64,000 nt of DNA from Kitasatospora albolonga (GTDB taxonomy: Bacteria; Actinomycetota; Actinomycetes; Streptomycetales; Streptomycetaceae): assembly GCA_002082585.1 (NCBI GenBank), contig CP020563.1:6318001-6382000 (forward strand), given 5' to 3'. Every line of letters starts with the position of its first letter. Within the stretch, counting starts at the first letter, position 1. The notes under the pieces are model-generated. The model saw only the letters and a list, made by a program, of their open reading frames with translations, had not been told where the DNA came from and searched no databases. The translations under genes and the position numbers were made by a program. Positions 1 through 6,591 of the stretch are shown in pieces.

Positions 1-12
1 CATGACTGTTTT

Positions 13-37
13 GTTTCATTTGTGCCATCGTGGGTGG
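13..37 (+). promoter_or_regulatory. Possible stress-sigma promoter of dps
   Basis: GTTT (13-16) and GGGTGG (32-37) are separated by 15 nt. This resembles the GTTT-N14-16-GGGTA promoters of the SigB/SigH stress sigma factors of Streptomyces. It lies about 70 nt upstream of the dps start. The -10 element is not perfect (GGGTGG instead of GGGTAT), so this is a candidate only. Confidence 0.4.
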
Positions 38-46
38 TGCGCCGAA

Positions 47-90
47 ACGGTCAGCGAAACGCCTGACGACGGTCAGCAGTACGCCTGACG
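47..90 (+). repeat. Two tandem 22-bp dyad repeats in the dps leader
   Basis: Two directly adjacent 22-bp units (47-68 and 69-90) differ at only three central positions. Each contains an internal dyad GTCAG-N8-CTGAC. The unit length equals two helical turns, so paired regulator binding on one DNA face is possible; two small hairpins in the dps 5' leader are the alternative. The array ends 15 nt before the dps start codon. Confidence 0.7.
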
Positions 91-105
91 GATGGGAGTG
101 TTTGC

Positions 106-576
106 ATGTCTGTGGTGAAGAGCCCACTGTCCGAGAGCGACCTCAAGCTCGTCGGAGAAGCGCTGCAGGGCGCGCTGGTCGATCTGGTCGACCTCTCCCT
201 CGTGGCGAAGCAGGTCCACTGGAACGTGGTCGGCCCGCGCTTCCGGTCCGTGCACCTCCAGCTCGACGACGTGGTCGTCACGGCCCGGCAGCACTCCGAC
301 ACGGTCGCCGAGCGCGCCTCGGCGATCGGGGTCAACCCGGACGGCCGCTCCGCGACCGTGGCCAAGGAGACCGCCATCCGGTCCGTCCCCGAGGGCTGGA
401 TCAAGGACACCGACGCCGTGAAGGCGCTCGTGGACGCCCTGGGTGTGGTCATCGGCCGGATGCGGGAGCGCATCGAGGTGACCGACGAGCCGGACCCCAT
501 CACCCAGGACATCCTGATCTCACTGACGGCAGACCTCGAAAAGCACGCCTGGATGTTCCAGGCCGAGTCTGCATGA
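106..576 (+). CDS. dps: Dps-family DNA-binding ferritin-like protein, 3' end supplied by prophage
   Basis: 156 aa, normal Dps length. Dps proteins form dodecamers that oxidise and store iron and protect DNA under stress. The ferroxidase motif is visible: KQVHWNVVG near residue 36, then FRSVHLQLDD, then HSDTVAER. A GGGAG ribosome site lies 7 nt before the ATG. Position next to csbD and the lhr/recA neighbourhood suggests the dpsB-type Streptomyces paralogue (inference). The last ten nucleotides, including codons E-S-A and the stop, lie on the phage side of the attL core, so the gene is interrupted but restored. A leader with tandem dyads and a possible stress promoter precede it. Confidence 0.93.
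   Translation: MSVVKSPLSESDLKLVGEALQGALVDLVDLSLVAKQVHWNVVGPRFRSVHLQLDDVVVTARQHSDTVAERASAIGVNPDGRSATVAKETAIRSVPEGWIKDTDAVKALVDALGVVIGRMRERIEVTDEPDPITQDILISLTADLEKHAWMFQAESA
544..566 (+). other. attL core (23 bp)
   Basis: The stretch starting CACGCCTGGATG and ending CCAGGCCGA is identical to 37920-37942. It encodes HAWMFQAE at the Dps C-terminus. The flanks differ on both sides, which defines the core limits: G at 543 against T at 37919, and G at 567 against A at 37943. Confidence 0.93.
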
Positions 577-672
577 CCAGGTCAAGGGGCTAGGGCGGGT
601 CTGACCTGGGAACTAACACATCCCGTGGCATCCCGAGACGTCCGGAGGTAGCCCGTAGTCATACGGAAGAAC

Positions 673-708
673 TCCGGAATCCGGACCCCGACCGGAAGGA
701 TTCCGGAA
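673..708 (+). other. Candidate integrase arm-type sites, left end
   Basis: TCCGGAATCC (673-682) and CGGAAGGATTCCGGAA (693-708) both recur at the other end of the prophage (37861-37870 and 37852-37867). They lie 107-142 bp inside the attL core. Identical motifs on both sides of the core are what tyrosine integrases of lambda type use as arm-binding sites. A role for Xis or another accessory factor is equally possible. Confidence 0.6.
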
Positions 709-760
709 CGCGATCCGGCCCCTGACCACTGGAACAACACAGCACGACGTCACAGAAAGA

Positions 761-802
761 AGCCCGGCCCGGCACCCGCGAGATGGGGTGCCGGGCCGGG
801 CT
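761..802 (+). terminator. Strong 17-bp hairpin after attL
   Basis: AGCCCGGCCCGGCACCC (761-777) pairs perfectly with 786-802 around an 8-nt loop. It could stop dps transcription from entering the prophage. The T-rich side (TTCTTTCT) lies on the minus strand, so it may also stop leftward phage transcription before it enters dps. Confidence 0.65.
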
Positions 803-868
803 GTGTGCGCGGTCAAAAAGCGACCGTTTAGGTACTGACTCATGATCATTCGCGATCAACGGTGAGCT

Positions 869-1171
869 GTGCCCCTCCGAAGAACAGCGCCACCCACCTG
901 GGCCATCGACCGCCGCCGCCTCCTCGGTATCCGAATCGCCGAAGCCCGCCGCGCAGCCGCCCTCTCTCAAGAGCAACTCGGCGACCTCGTTGGCGTCGAG
1001 CGCCGTACCATCCAGCGGTACGAAGCCGGGAACCGCGACCCCAGATACACCGACCTTCTCCTCATCGCGCGAGCCTTAGGGGCGCCGCTCGCCGAGCTTG
1101 TACGGGAGGAGGAGCGGCCCCCGCTCCGGCGCGAGGAGCAGGGGCCGCCGTCAGGCCCGCCCGCACCGTGA
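869..1171 (+). CDS. XRE-family HTH protein next to attL
   Basis: About 100 aa with a GTG start. A complete Cro/CI-type helix-turn-helix is visible at residues 20-75 (RIAEARRAAALSQEQLGDLV followed by GVERRTIQRYEAGNRDP). The C-terminus is Arg/Glu/Pro-rich and looks disordered. It is the only rightward gene of the left end besides the 65-aa protein at 3133 and is convergent with the small-protein operon that ends at 1203. Its position between attL and the lysis/tail block fits a lysogenically expressed moron, but the target is unknown. The start is uncertain: GTG at 862 in another frame is a shadow. Confidence 0.75.
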   Translation: MPLRRTAPPTWAIDRRRLLGIRIAEARRAAALSQEQLGDLVGVERRTIQRYEAGNRDPRYTDLLLIARALGAPLAELVREEERPPLRREEQGPPSGPPAP

Positions 1172-1202
1172 CCACCGCCGGTCTCCGGTACGGGCAGGAG
1201 CA

Positions 1203-1364
1203 TCACCAGCCGCGGCCCACCGGATACGGGGCCGGGCTGGACCGGGGGCGCCGGCACAGCACACGGTGCACGATCGCCGTACCACCGCCCCCGGACCCGG
1301 CGTGGACGGGGAGGCGCTCCTCCTGACCCGGCAAGATCGGCCGGTCGCAGCGCGCACACCTCAT
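1203..1364 (-). CDS. Small Cys-pair protein (53 aa)
   Basis: Starts MRCARCDRPILPGQEER, so it has a CxxC pair at residues 3-6 and a further Cys in VLCRR. It looks like half of a zinc ribbon. The start overlaps the stop of the preceding gene by 4 nt (ATGA), which indicates translational coupling. It is the last gene of the operon that probably begins at 2999. Function is unknown; short CxxC proteins like this are common near Streptomyces XRE regulators and in actinophages. Confidence 0.6.
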   Translation of the reverse strand: MRCARCDRPILPGQEERLPVHAGSGGGGTAIVHRVLCRRPRSSPAPYPVGRGW

Positions 1365-1507
1365 CGGCGTGCCTCCCGCCAGGCGCGGCCGAGCCGTACG
1401 GCCGTCGGGCACGAAGCGCCCGCCCTGCACGTCGCACAGGTGGTGGTGTGCCCTATCCACGCCCGGTACGCCACGTCGCCGGTCGGCTCGACCCTGATCG
1501 TCTTCAC
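1361..1507 (-). CDS. Small Cys-containing protein (48 aa)
   Basis: 48 aa from a GTG start that overlaps the upstream stop by 4 nt (GTGA). The sequence contains HTTTCATCRAGASCPTAVRL, with a CxxC-x5-C arrangement and a basic tail (GRAWREARR). Zinc binding is plausible. It lies between two other Cys-pair proteins in a tightly overlapping operon. Function unknown. Confidence 0.6.
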   Translation of the reverse strand: MKTIRVEPTGDVAYRAWIGHTTTCATCRAGASCPTAVRLGRAWREARR

Positions 1508-1713
1508 GGGCGGTGCCCCTTCCAGCAGGTGTTGCAGCAGCGGGGAAACCAGCGGACGGCCGACCCGAACACGGTGAGCAGGCGAGGTCCGAGGTCCCGG
1601 GCGGCGGCGTTGCTGAGCGGTGCCGCGCACCACACGCAGTTCGCCCCGCGCTGCTGCTCGGCTGACAACGACTCGGGATCGGGCAGGGGTAACTCGGGCG
1701 CAGGCGCGGTCAT
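1504..1713 (-). CDS. Small Cys-rich protein (69 aa)
   Basis: The ATG at 1713 is preceded by GGAG 6 nt upstream, so it is preferred over the in-frame start at 1746. The protein has CVWC near the middle and CCNTCW near the C-terminus, consistent with a small treble-clef or zinc ribbon fold. It is followed by two further Cys-pair genes with 4-nt overlaps. A hairpin (1764-1797) separates it from the XRE/helical-repeat gene upstream, so it may be read through or separately promoted. Function unknown. Confidence 0.6.
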   Translation of the reverse strand: MTAPAPELPLPDPESLSAEQQRGANCVWCAAPLSNAAARDLGPRLLTVFGSAVRWFPRCCNTCWKGHRP

Positions 1714-1763
1714 GGTCGGCTCCATGTCAGTGGCTGGTGACCACATGGTGGAGCCATGGGAAA

Positions 1764-1797
1764 GCCCCGACTATCACCATCCCGTGATAGTCGGGGC
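1764..1797 (-). terminator. 14-bp hairpin after the XRE/helical-repeat regulator
   Basis: GCCCCGACTATCAC (1764-1777) pairs perfectly with 1784-1797 around CATCCC. On the minus strand the stem is followed by TTTCCC. It sits 18 nt after the stop of the 1815-2999 gene, so an attenuating or full terminator is likely. Confidence 0.65.
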
Positions 1798-1814
1798 CAA
1801 GGGTTCACCCAGGG

Positions 1815-2999
1815 TCAGGCGCCCAGCCAGGACCCGAAGCTGAGGAAGGTCTCCGGTAGCTGGCGCTTGGCCGCCTCCAGCCCGGTGTACGTCTCCCGTA
1901 CGGTCTGGTGGTACCTCGCCTGCTGCGGCGCGATCCGGCGAGCCAGCAGCAGATTCCGGAAGCTGTCGTCGAGCGAGCCGTCCCACATCTGCGCCCGCGC
2001 CAGCTCGGCGTAGTGGTGCGACCGCCGGGAGGCGGGCCAGTCCTTCGGGAGCTTCACCGTCCGGCCGATCTGCGCGGCCTGCCCGTACTCGTCCAGCTCG
2101 GCCAGCACGCTGACCCGGTGGACCGCCACGTTCGTTGGGCCGAAGGACAGCCAGTGCACGCCGCTCGCGTCCCCGGTCAGCTGCGCGATGCGGTCCGCCT
2201 CGTCGAGGTGCTCGTCCGCGTCGCCCCCATTCTGGGCCCGCCCGGCCATCACGGCCGCGCCGAGGTGCAGCTGCCCGGTGAGGACATCCCGCTCCCGGCC
2301 CGCCTCCGCCTGGCCCAGGACCGTCAGGCCCATGCGGATCAGCCGGTCCCCGGTGCGGTACTGGCCGGCGCGCAGGTAGGTCAGCGCGCGCATGTACCGG
2401 TACATGCCGCCGATGACCGCGTCCGACCCGCGCTCGGCCGCCCACTCCATCCGGGACAGGCCGATCGTCGCGAGGTCGTGGTAGCCCAGCTTCGACGTGA
2501 CGTCGTACGCGGTGCGGTAGTACGAGGCGAGGAGCAGCCACCCCTCGGTGGTGTCGGCCGTGTGCGCGGCGGTGGTGGCCTCGATGATGAGCCCGGGTAG
2601 CTGGCTGGCGACCTGCTTGATCTCCCCGGCGCGGACCGCGCCGAGCAGCTGCTCGGCATCGTCCTGAAGGAGCCGGAGCGGGCGCGGTGCCACGTCGGGG
2701 TCGGCCCCGAGGTCGTAGACGTCCAGGGCCTCACGGATCGGCTGGATCAGTATGTCCAGCTCATCAGCCCGCAGCTCGGTCACGTACGGCTGCCCGGTCA
2801 CCGTGGCCACGTCGACCCGCAGAGCGCGGGCAACGGACGCGATCAGGTGCGGGCTCGCGGGCAGGACGCCCTGCTCGGTCTTGGTGAGGGTGGAGTAGGG
2901 GACCTGGGACAGGTCGGAAAGTGCCCTCTGGGTGAGGTGCCTCTCCAGTCGGAGGCGCTTGATGCGTGCGCCGGTGTGGCCATGGGGCAGAGCGTGCAT
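1815..2999 (-). CDS. XRE regulator with long helical-repeat C-domain
   Basis: 394 aa from ATG at 2999. The HTH spans about residues 8-65 (ARIKRLRLERHLTQRALSDL, then QVPYSTLTKTEQG). The remaining 320 residues form Ala/Leu-rich helical pairs typical of TPR-like sensor domains (for example LASYYRTAYDVTSKLGYHDL). This architecture is widespread in Streptomyces as pleiotropic or signal-responsive XRE regulators. Here it sits in the phage region between lysis genes and attL, divergent from a 65-aa gene and upstream of three Cys-pair genes. That layout suggests a lysogenic-conversion cassette. The ligand and targets are unknown. Confidence 0.8.
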   Translation of the reverse strand: MHALPHGHTGARIKRLRLERHLTQRALSDLSQVPYSTLTKTEQGVLPASPHLIASVARALRVDVATVTGQPYVTELRADELDILIQPIREALDVYDLGADPDVAPRPLRLLQDDAEQLLGAVRAGEIKQVASQLPGLIIEATTAAHTADTTEGWLLLASYYRTAYDVTSKLGYHDLATIGLSRMEWAAERGSDAVIGGMYRYMRALTYLRAGQYRTGDRLIRMGLTVLGQAEAGRERDVLTGQLHLGAAVMAGRAQNGGDADEHLDEADRIAQLTGDASGVHWLSFGPTNVAVHRVSVLAELDEYGQAAQIGRTVKLPKDWPASRRSHHYAELARAQMWDGSLDDSFRNLLLARRIAPQQARYHQTVRETYTGLEAAKRQLPETFLSFGSWLGA

Positions 3000-3132
3000 A
3001 CTGAACTCCGTTCTGACTCGACACCAGAACGGTACCCGCCGTCGGCTCGGCCGGTACCTCGATGGCCCCGCCCTCCCTACGACGGCGGGGCCATCGCACT
3101 CCCCGGGGGCGCCCCGCCGTAGGATTTCGGCC

Positions 3133-3330
3133 ATGGCTGACATCGACATCCCGCCGCACTTGATCGCCCTGGAGTCCACCGCCTGGGCGGAGCAGCAGGT
3201 GGGCGCGCTGACCGTGGCGACGGCGGACGCGGTGCAGCGGGCCGTACGGGAGCACGCCGCCGAGGCCGGGCTGTCCCGGTACGAGCTGGAGATGGCGGTC
3301 AAGCGGGCCGTACGGCACCCGGAGGGGTGA
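3133..3330 (+). CDS. Small helical protein divergent from the XRE regulator
   Basis: 65 aa, starting MADIDIPPHLIALESTAWAE. It is predicted all-helical and acidic at first, then basic near the end (ELEMAVKRAVRHPEG). No recognised domain. It is transcribed divergently from the XRE/helical-repeat gene over a 133-nt gap. Its stop codon forms the first bases of the 3328-3359 hairpin. A partner of the regulator is possible by position only. Confidence 0.6.
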   Translation: MADIDIPPHLIALESTAWAEQQVGALTVATADAVQRAVREHAAEAGLSRYELEMAVKRAVRHPEG

Positions 3331-3359
3331 TCGCTTTGCGGGTGCCCGCAAAGCGATCA
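3328..3359. terminator. Perfect 15-bp hairpin
   Basis: TGATCGCTTTGCGGG (3328-3342) pairs with CCCGCAAAGCGATCA (3345-3359) around a 2-nt spacer. It lies between the convergent 3133 gene and the leftward lysis operon. It includes the TGA stop of the former and probably works in both directions. Confidence 0.7.
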
Positions 3360-3384
3360 CCCTACAGGTCAGGGCATGACGAAA

Positions 3385-3413
3385 GCCCCCACCGCCGCGA
3401 GGGCAGTGGGGGC
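3385..3413 (-). terminator. Hairpin ending the late (lysis/tail) operon
   Basis: GCCCCCAC (3385-3392) pairs with GTGGGGGC (3406-3413). On the minus strand the stem is followed by TTTCGTCATG. It begins 5 nt after the last late gene (stop at 3418). Confidence 0.6.
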
Positions 3414-3417
3414 CAGG

Positions 3418-3690
3418 TCAGTGGTGCCAGGGTGTCAGGTCCAGCTCGGCCGGAGGCTCCGGCGGCGGACCTGCTGGAGTAGACGGGCCGACGACCCGGG
3501 CCCAGCGCAGCAGGTCCAGCAGGTACCCGCCCTGTAGACGGCGCTGCACCCGCTCCTCTTTCAGCTCCCGGTCGAGCCGATCGGTGATCGCCGCGAAGTC
3601 CGACCGCCGGTTCGTGGCGCGCGACTGCGTCCACGTCAGGAAGCCCACGACCAGCGCAACCCCGGCCGCAGCCAGCGCCCCATAGTCCAT
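3418..3690 (-). CDS. Small single-pass membrane protein of the lysis module
   Basis: 90 aa from ATG at 3690, which overlaps the upstream stop (TGATG). One N-terminal membrane segment (ALAAAGVALVVGFLTW) is followed by a charged helix rich in Arg and Glu (DRLDRELKEERVQRR, coiled-coil-like) and a Pro-rich tail. It is last in the lysis cluster behind amidase, holin and another membrane protein. A holin partner or spanin-like accessory role is possible, but no family is recognised. Confidence 0.65.
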   Translation of the reverse strand: MDYGALAAAGVALVVGFLTWTQSRATNRRSDFAAITDRLDRELKEERVQRRLQGGYLLDLLRWARVVGPSTPAGPPPEPPAELDLTPWHH

Positions 3691-4115
3691 CAGCGGTACC
3701 TCTTTCTCAGGTGCGACGGCAGCGGGTCCTCCATCCCCGACACCCACAGGATGCCGATCGCGAACGCTGCCCACCCGCAAGCCGAACCGGCCGCCTGCGG
3801 GTACGTGCCTATGGCCGACGTCGTGAACGCGGCCCCCCACAACGCCGCCGGAGCAGCGAGCGCCACGAATCCCGCCGCCTGCCACCGCGGGCAGGCGAGC
3901 AGCAGCCCAGCCACCACCGCGACCGCCCCGCACACCACCCACATCCAGCCCAGCATGTCGAGCGGCACGTACCGGGTGATGTGCGCCAGCCCGCGCGACG
4001 TCCCGTACCGCGGGTTGTTGATGATGCCGATCCCGCCGTACCCCGCCCAGCCCAGCCCGATCGTGATGAGGAAGGCGCGGCGCAGCGACCTGACCGGGCG
4101 GGGTACGGCCCGCAT
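3690..4115 (-). CDS. Multi-pass membrane protein of the lysis module
   Basis: 141 aa with about four hydrophobic helices (FLITIGLGWAGYGGIGII; MLGWMWVVCGAVAVVAGLLL; AAGFVALAAPAALWGAAF; SACGWAAFAIGILWV) and basic termini. It overlaps its neighbours by 1 nt on both sides (TGATG). Its position directly after the small holin makes it a candidate second holin or antiholin. Sequence alone does not distinguish this from an unrelated membrane protein. Confidence 0.65.
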   Translation of the reverse strand: MRAVPRPVRSLRRAFLITIGLGWAGYGGIGIINNPRYGTSRGLAHITRYVPLDMLGWMWVVCGAVAVVAGLLLACPRWQAAGFVALAAPAALWGAAFTTSAIGTYPQAAGSACGWAAFAIGILWVSGMEDPLPSHLRKRYR

Positions 4116-4318
4116 CAGAGCCCCTGACCCGGCGTCACCCGGTCCGGCTGCCGGTTCGGTACGGCGTAGGTGATGCCCAGAGCGCCGAGCACGGCCAGGA
4201 CGATCGTCACCGTCTCCCCGCTCGTGACGACCTGGTCCTGCACCGCCGTCACCGCCGCGGTCGCCCCAGCGGCGAGCCCGGCGACGATGGCCTTCGCGAA
4301 GCTGCTGATCCTGATCAT
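4115..4318 (-). CDS. Small holin
   Basis: 67 aa with two hydrophobic segments (FAKAIVAGLAAGATAAVTAV and TIVLAVLGALGITYAV) and a short polar C-terminus (PNRQPDRVTPGQGL). This is the usual shape of class II-type actinophage holins, which permeabilise the membrane so that the endolysin can reach the wall. The start overlaps the endolysin stop by 4 nt (ATGA). Identification rests on topology plus this position. Confidence 0.75.
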   Translation of the reverse strand: MIRISSFAKAIVAGLAAGATAAVTAVQDQVVTSGETVTIVLAVLGALGITYAVPNRQPDRVTPGQGL

Positions 4319-5052
4319 GTGGTCCTCTTTTCCAGCGCGGTGACGCGCTTCTCCAGAGCGGTGATCCGCTCGTCCGTGGTGGGGGGCTTCGGCGCCGGGG
4401 GCTTGGGCGCGGGCGGCTTCGGCGCGCTCGGGGACCAGCTGGCCGGGTGCTTGAGCCGCTCGGCGACGTCCTTCCGGACTGCGTCCATCCCGCCGGGCAG
4501 GCCGCGCGGGTCGATCTTCCCCGGCTGCCACTCGGCATGCCCGATCACGGAGGTGTCCCCGCCGCGGCCCCAGCGGTGCGCGCGCAGCACCGCGGCCGAC
4601 GCCCGCACGATCGCCTCCCGCTGAGCCGTCGGCCACGGGTCCTTCCCGTCGCCGAGGTTCTCGCACTCGAAGCCGTAGAAGTGCCGGTTGCCGTCGGTGT
4701 TCGCCTCGTTGTCGACGGGCAGCGCCTTCTCGGCGATGACCGCGCGCAGCACGTCGCCGTCACCGGACCCGGCATGGTTGGTGCGCCCGTACCCGACGAG
4801 GTGCACCGTCCCGTCCTTCGCGATCACCCCGTGGCACAGCGGCCCGGGCAGGGTGCTGTGCCCGTTGCGGCACAGGGCCACCGTCGACGCGGTGCCCTTC
4901 GTGACGGTGTGATGGATCATCACCCCGTGCACCGGCCCCCACGCCCCCTTGCTGTTGCGGTTATGGGTCCGCCAGTTGCCGACCTCGACGACCTTCACGC
5001 CCTCGGCGCGCAGGGCCGCGAGGAAATCGGCGGCGGACAGCGGTACGGCCAT
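4315..5052 (-). CDS. Endolysin: N-acetylmuramoyl-L-alanine amidase
   Basis: 245 aa. The Amidase_2/PGRP domain covers about residues 20-185. Zinc ligand candidates are in MIHHTV (H47/H48), in IGHAEWQPGKIDP (H172), and D181. It cleaves the amide between muramic acid and the stem peptide. There is no signal peptide, so holin-dependent release is expected. Instead of a LysM or other wall-binding domain, the C-terminus has three APKPP repeats and a heptad tail (ITALEKRVTALEKR) that could oligomerise. It heads the lysis module. Confidence 0.92.
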   Translation of the reverse strand: MAVPLSAADFLAALRAEGVKVVEVGNWRTHNRNSKGAWGPVHGVMIHHTVTKGTASTVALCRNGHSTLPGPLCHGVIAKDGTVHLVGYGRTNHAGSGDGDVLRAVIAEKALPVDNEANTDGNRHFYGFECENLGDGKDPWPTAQREAIVRASAAVLRAHRWGRGGDTSVIGHAEWQPGKIDPRGLPGGMDAVRKDVAERLKHPASWSPSAPKPPAPKPPAPKPPTTDERITALEKRVTALEKRTT

Positions 5053-5074
5053 GAGGCCCTCCAGACATGCAGAA

Positions 5075-5098
5075 GCCCCGTGCCGTGTGGCGCGGGGC
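5075..5098 (-). terminator. Weak hairpin between tail and lysis genes
   Basis: GCCCCG (5075-5080) can pair with CGGGGC (5093-5098), and on the minus strand TTCTGC follows. It lies between the 5118 gene and the endolysin start. It is only a possible attenuator. Confidence 0.35.
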
Positions 5099-5117
5099 AG
5101 GGACGATTCAGCAGGGG

Positions 5118-5615
5118 TCAGGCAGGCGGGGCGGGGACGTAGCGGCGGACGACGAGCTGCCCGTACCCCTGATCCACACGGACGGTCTCGCCCGGGGCCG
5201 GGGACGTGCGGAACGCCGCCGCCTGAAACGCGACCATCACCCTGTGCCCCGGCGGCCAGTCCTCCGGGACCACCCACCATGCGCCCATGTGCAGCGGCAT
5301 GTGATGCCGGTTCGGGGTGCAGTTGTCCGCGAGGTGCGGGGCTATCCGGGTCCACGGCCGCTCGGCCACCGGAACCGCAGGCTCCACGTCCACGTCGTAC
5401 ACCCACAGGTGGACGCCGACGCCGATCACCCGGCCCGTGTCGTTGGTGATCTGTGCCCGGGCCGACACGTCCAGGGCGTCACCCGGGTTCACCGGCACAG
5501 CGGTCCGCAGCAGCACCCGGCGGGTCGACGACGTGCCCACCGGAAGGGCGAGGAGACGCAGGTCGTCGGTGGCGTCGACCTGGGCGAGGAGCCAGGCGGG
5601 GGCGGTGGTGGTCAT
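5118..5615 (-). CDS. Putative minor tail or virion-surface protein
   Basis: 165 aa, beta-rich with alternating hydrophobic and polar residues (RRVLLRTAVPVNPGDALDVS; GVGVHLWVYDVDVE). No membrane segment and no recognised family. It lies between the putative tail tip genes and the endolysin in the late operon. A structural or receptor-related role is inferred from position alone. Confidence 0.6.
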   Translation of the reverse strand: MTTTAPAWLLAQVDATDDLRLLALPVGTSSTRRVLLRTAVPVNPGDALDVSARAQITNDTGRVIGVGVHLWVYDVDVEPAVPVAERPWTRIAPHLADNCTPNRHHMPLHMGAWWVVPEDWPPGHRVMVAFQAAAFRTSPAPGETVRVDQGYGQLVVRRYVPAPPA

Positions 5616-5625
5616 GAGGCTCCGA

Positions 5626-6123
5626 TCAGGTGGCGGACTGGTAGGTCAGCGACAGGCGCAACGACGTGCCAGCAGCGTGGGTCTCCGGGCTGGTGGCCTG
5701 CATGTTCGCCGCCCGGGTGTTCGTCGTCGACGCGGGGAACTGCAAGTTGATCGCGGTGGTGTTGGCGGACAGGTTGCAGATCCCGGCCCACGTGTCGGTC
5801 CCGGCCAACCTCGCGGCGCCGACGAAGGCGACGCCGATGTTGGCCGAGGTGAACGGGGCAGCGATGCTGTACGCCCCGGTGCCCCAGGTGGTGGTGGACC
5901 CGCCGACGAGGAGGATCGAGACGTGGACGGTGCGGCCGATCTTCATGTACCGGCCGGTGATCGACCCGTTGCCGAGGGCCGGGTTCGTTCCGGACGACGT
6001 CCACGCCGGGGTGTACGCCGTCCACACGTCGAACATGCTGTTGAGCTGGTCGCGGATCTCCTGGTTGAGCATGGCCGCGGTGACGGTTTCCCCGGCGTTC
6101 CAGGTGCGTGGTGCGAACGTCAC
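5626..6123 (-). CDS. Putative tail fibre/tip protein
   Basis: 165 aa with a GTG start overlapping the previous stop by 4 nt (GTGA). The N-terminus carries WNAGETVTAAMLNQEIRDQL, which resembles the TAAMLNQ-x-IRD segment at the start of many actinophage and bacterial phage tail proteins. The rest is Thr/Ser/Asn-rich beta sequence, as expected for a fibre domain. Inferred to be part of the host-contact complex at the tail tip. Confidence 0.65.
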   Translation of the reverse strand: MTFAPRTWNAGETVTAAMLNQEIRDQLNSMFDVWTAYTPAWTSSGTNPALGNGSITGRYMKIGRTVHVSILLVGGSTTTWGTGAYSIAAPFTSANIGVAFVGAARLAGTDTWAGICNLSANTTAINLQFPASTTNTRAANMQATSPETHAAGTSLRLSLTYQSAT

Positions 6124-6581
6124 GGCTCCTCCTCCGGGTCGGGCTCCGACGGCGGCTCCCAGGCCGGGTTGCGCGGGTCGTCCTCGTGCCACCAGAACCG
6201 GCGCGGCAGGGCGAGTGCCTCCGCCTCGGCCGCATCCGTGTCGTCGGGCAGGAGCAGCGGCACCCAGGCCCGCTTGCACGTCGTCTCCACACACCCGAAC
6301 CGGGGGTCCGCCACGGACACGATCCACGCGGACTTGCAGGCGTCGCACTCGGCGAGCCACCGCCCGTCATCGATCCGGGCATACAGCCCCGGGTGGTCCG
6401 GGACCGTGCCGGTCGGGACGGGAAGGCGCCGCGACAGGCGGTACTCGGCCCACCGGTAGATCAGCTCGGCCCCGGGAACCTGCGACCAGTCGTGCGGCGG
6501 CTGACCGGGCCTGGGCGGAGGCGGGGGGAGGTAGTAGGTTTCCGCGCGCACGATCGCGGCGGGCAGAGCGGTGGTGGCCAC
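6120..6581 (-). CDS. Late-operon protein with a zinc-ribbon-like core
   Basis: 153 aa, GTG start. It has a Pro-rich N-terminus (YYLPPPPPRPGQPPHDW), a central CDACKSAWIV and CVETTCKRAW pair that looks like a four-Cys zinc ribbon (about residues 79-103), and an acidic tail ending PDPEEEP. It sits between two tail tip genes. A structural or chaperone role is possible; the family is not recognised. Confidence 0.6.
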   Translation of the reverse strand: MATTALPAAIVRAETYYLPPPPPRPGQPPHDWSQVPGAELIYRWAEYRLSRRLPVPTGTVPDHPGLYARIDDGRWLAECDACKSAWIVSVADPRFGCVETTCKRAWVPLLLPDDTDAAEAEALALPRRFWWHEDDPRNPAWEPPSEPDPEEEP

Positions 6582-6591
6582 GGGGCCCCTT

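Noticed and set aside
30..593. 187-codon open frame over dps
   Set aside because: Arg/Gly/Pro-rich shadow of dps in another frame; the Dps ferroxidase motif lies in the 106-576 frame.
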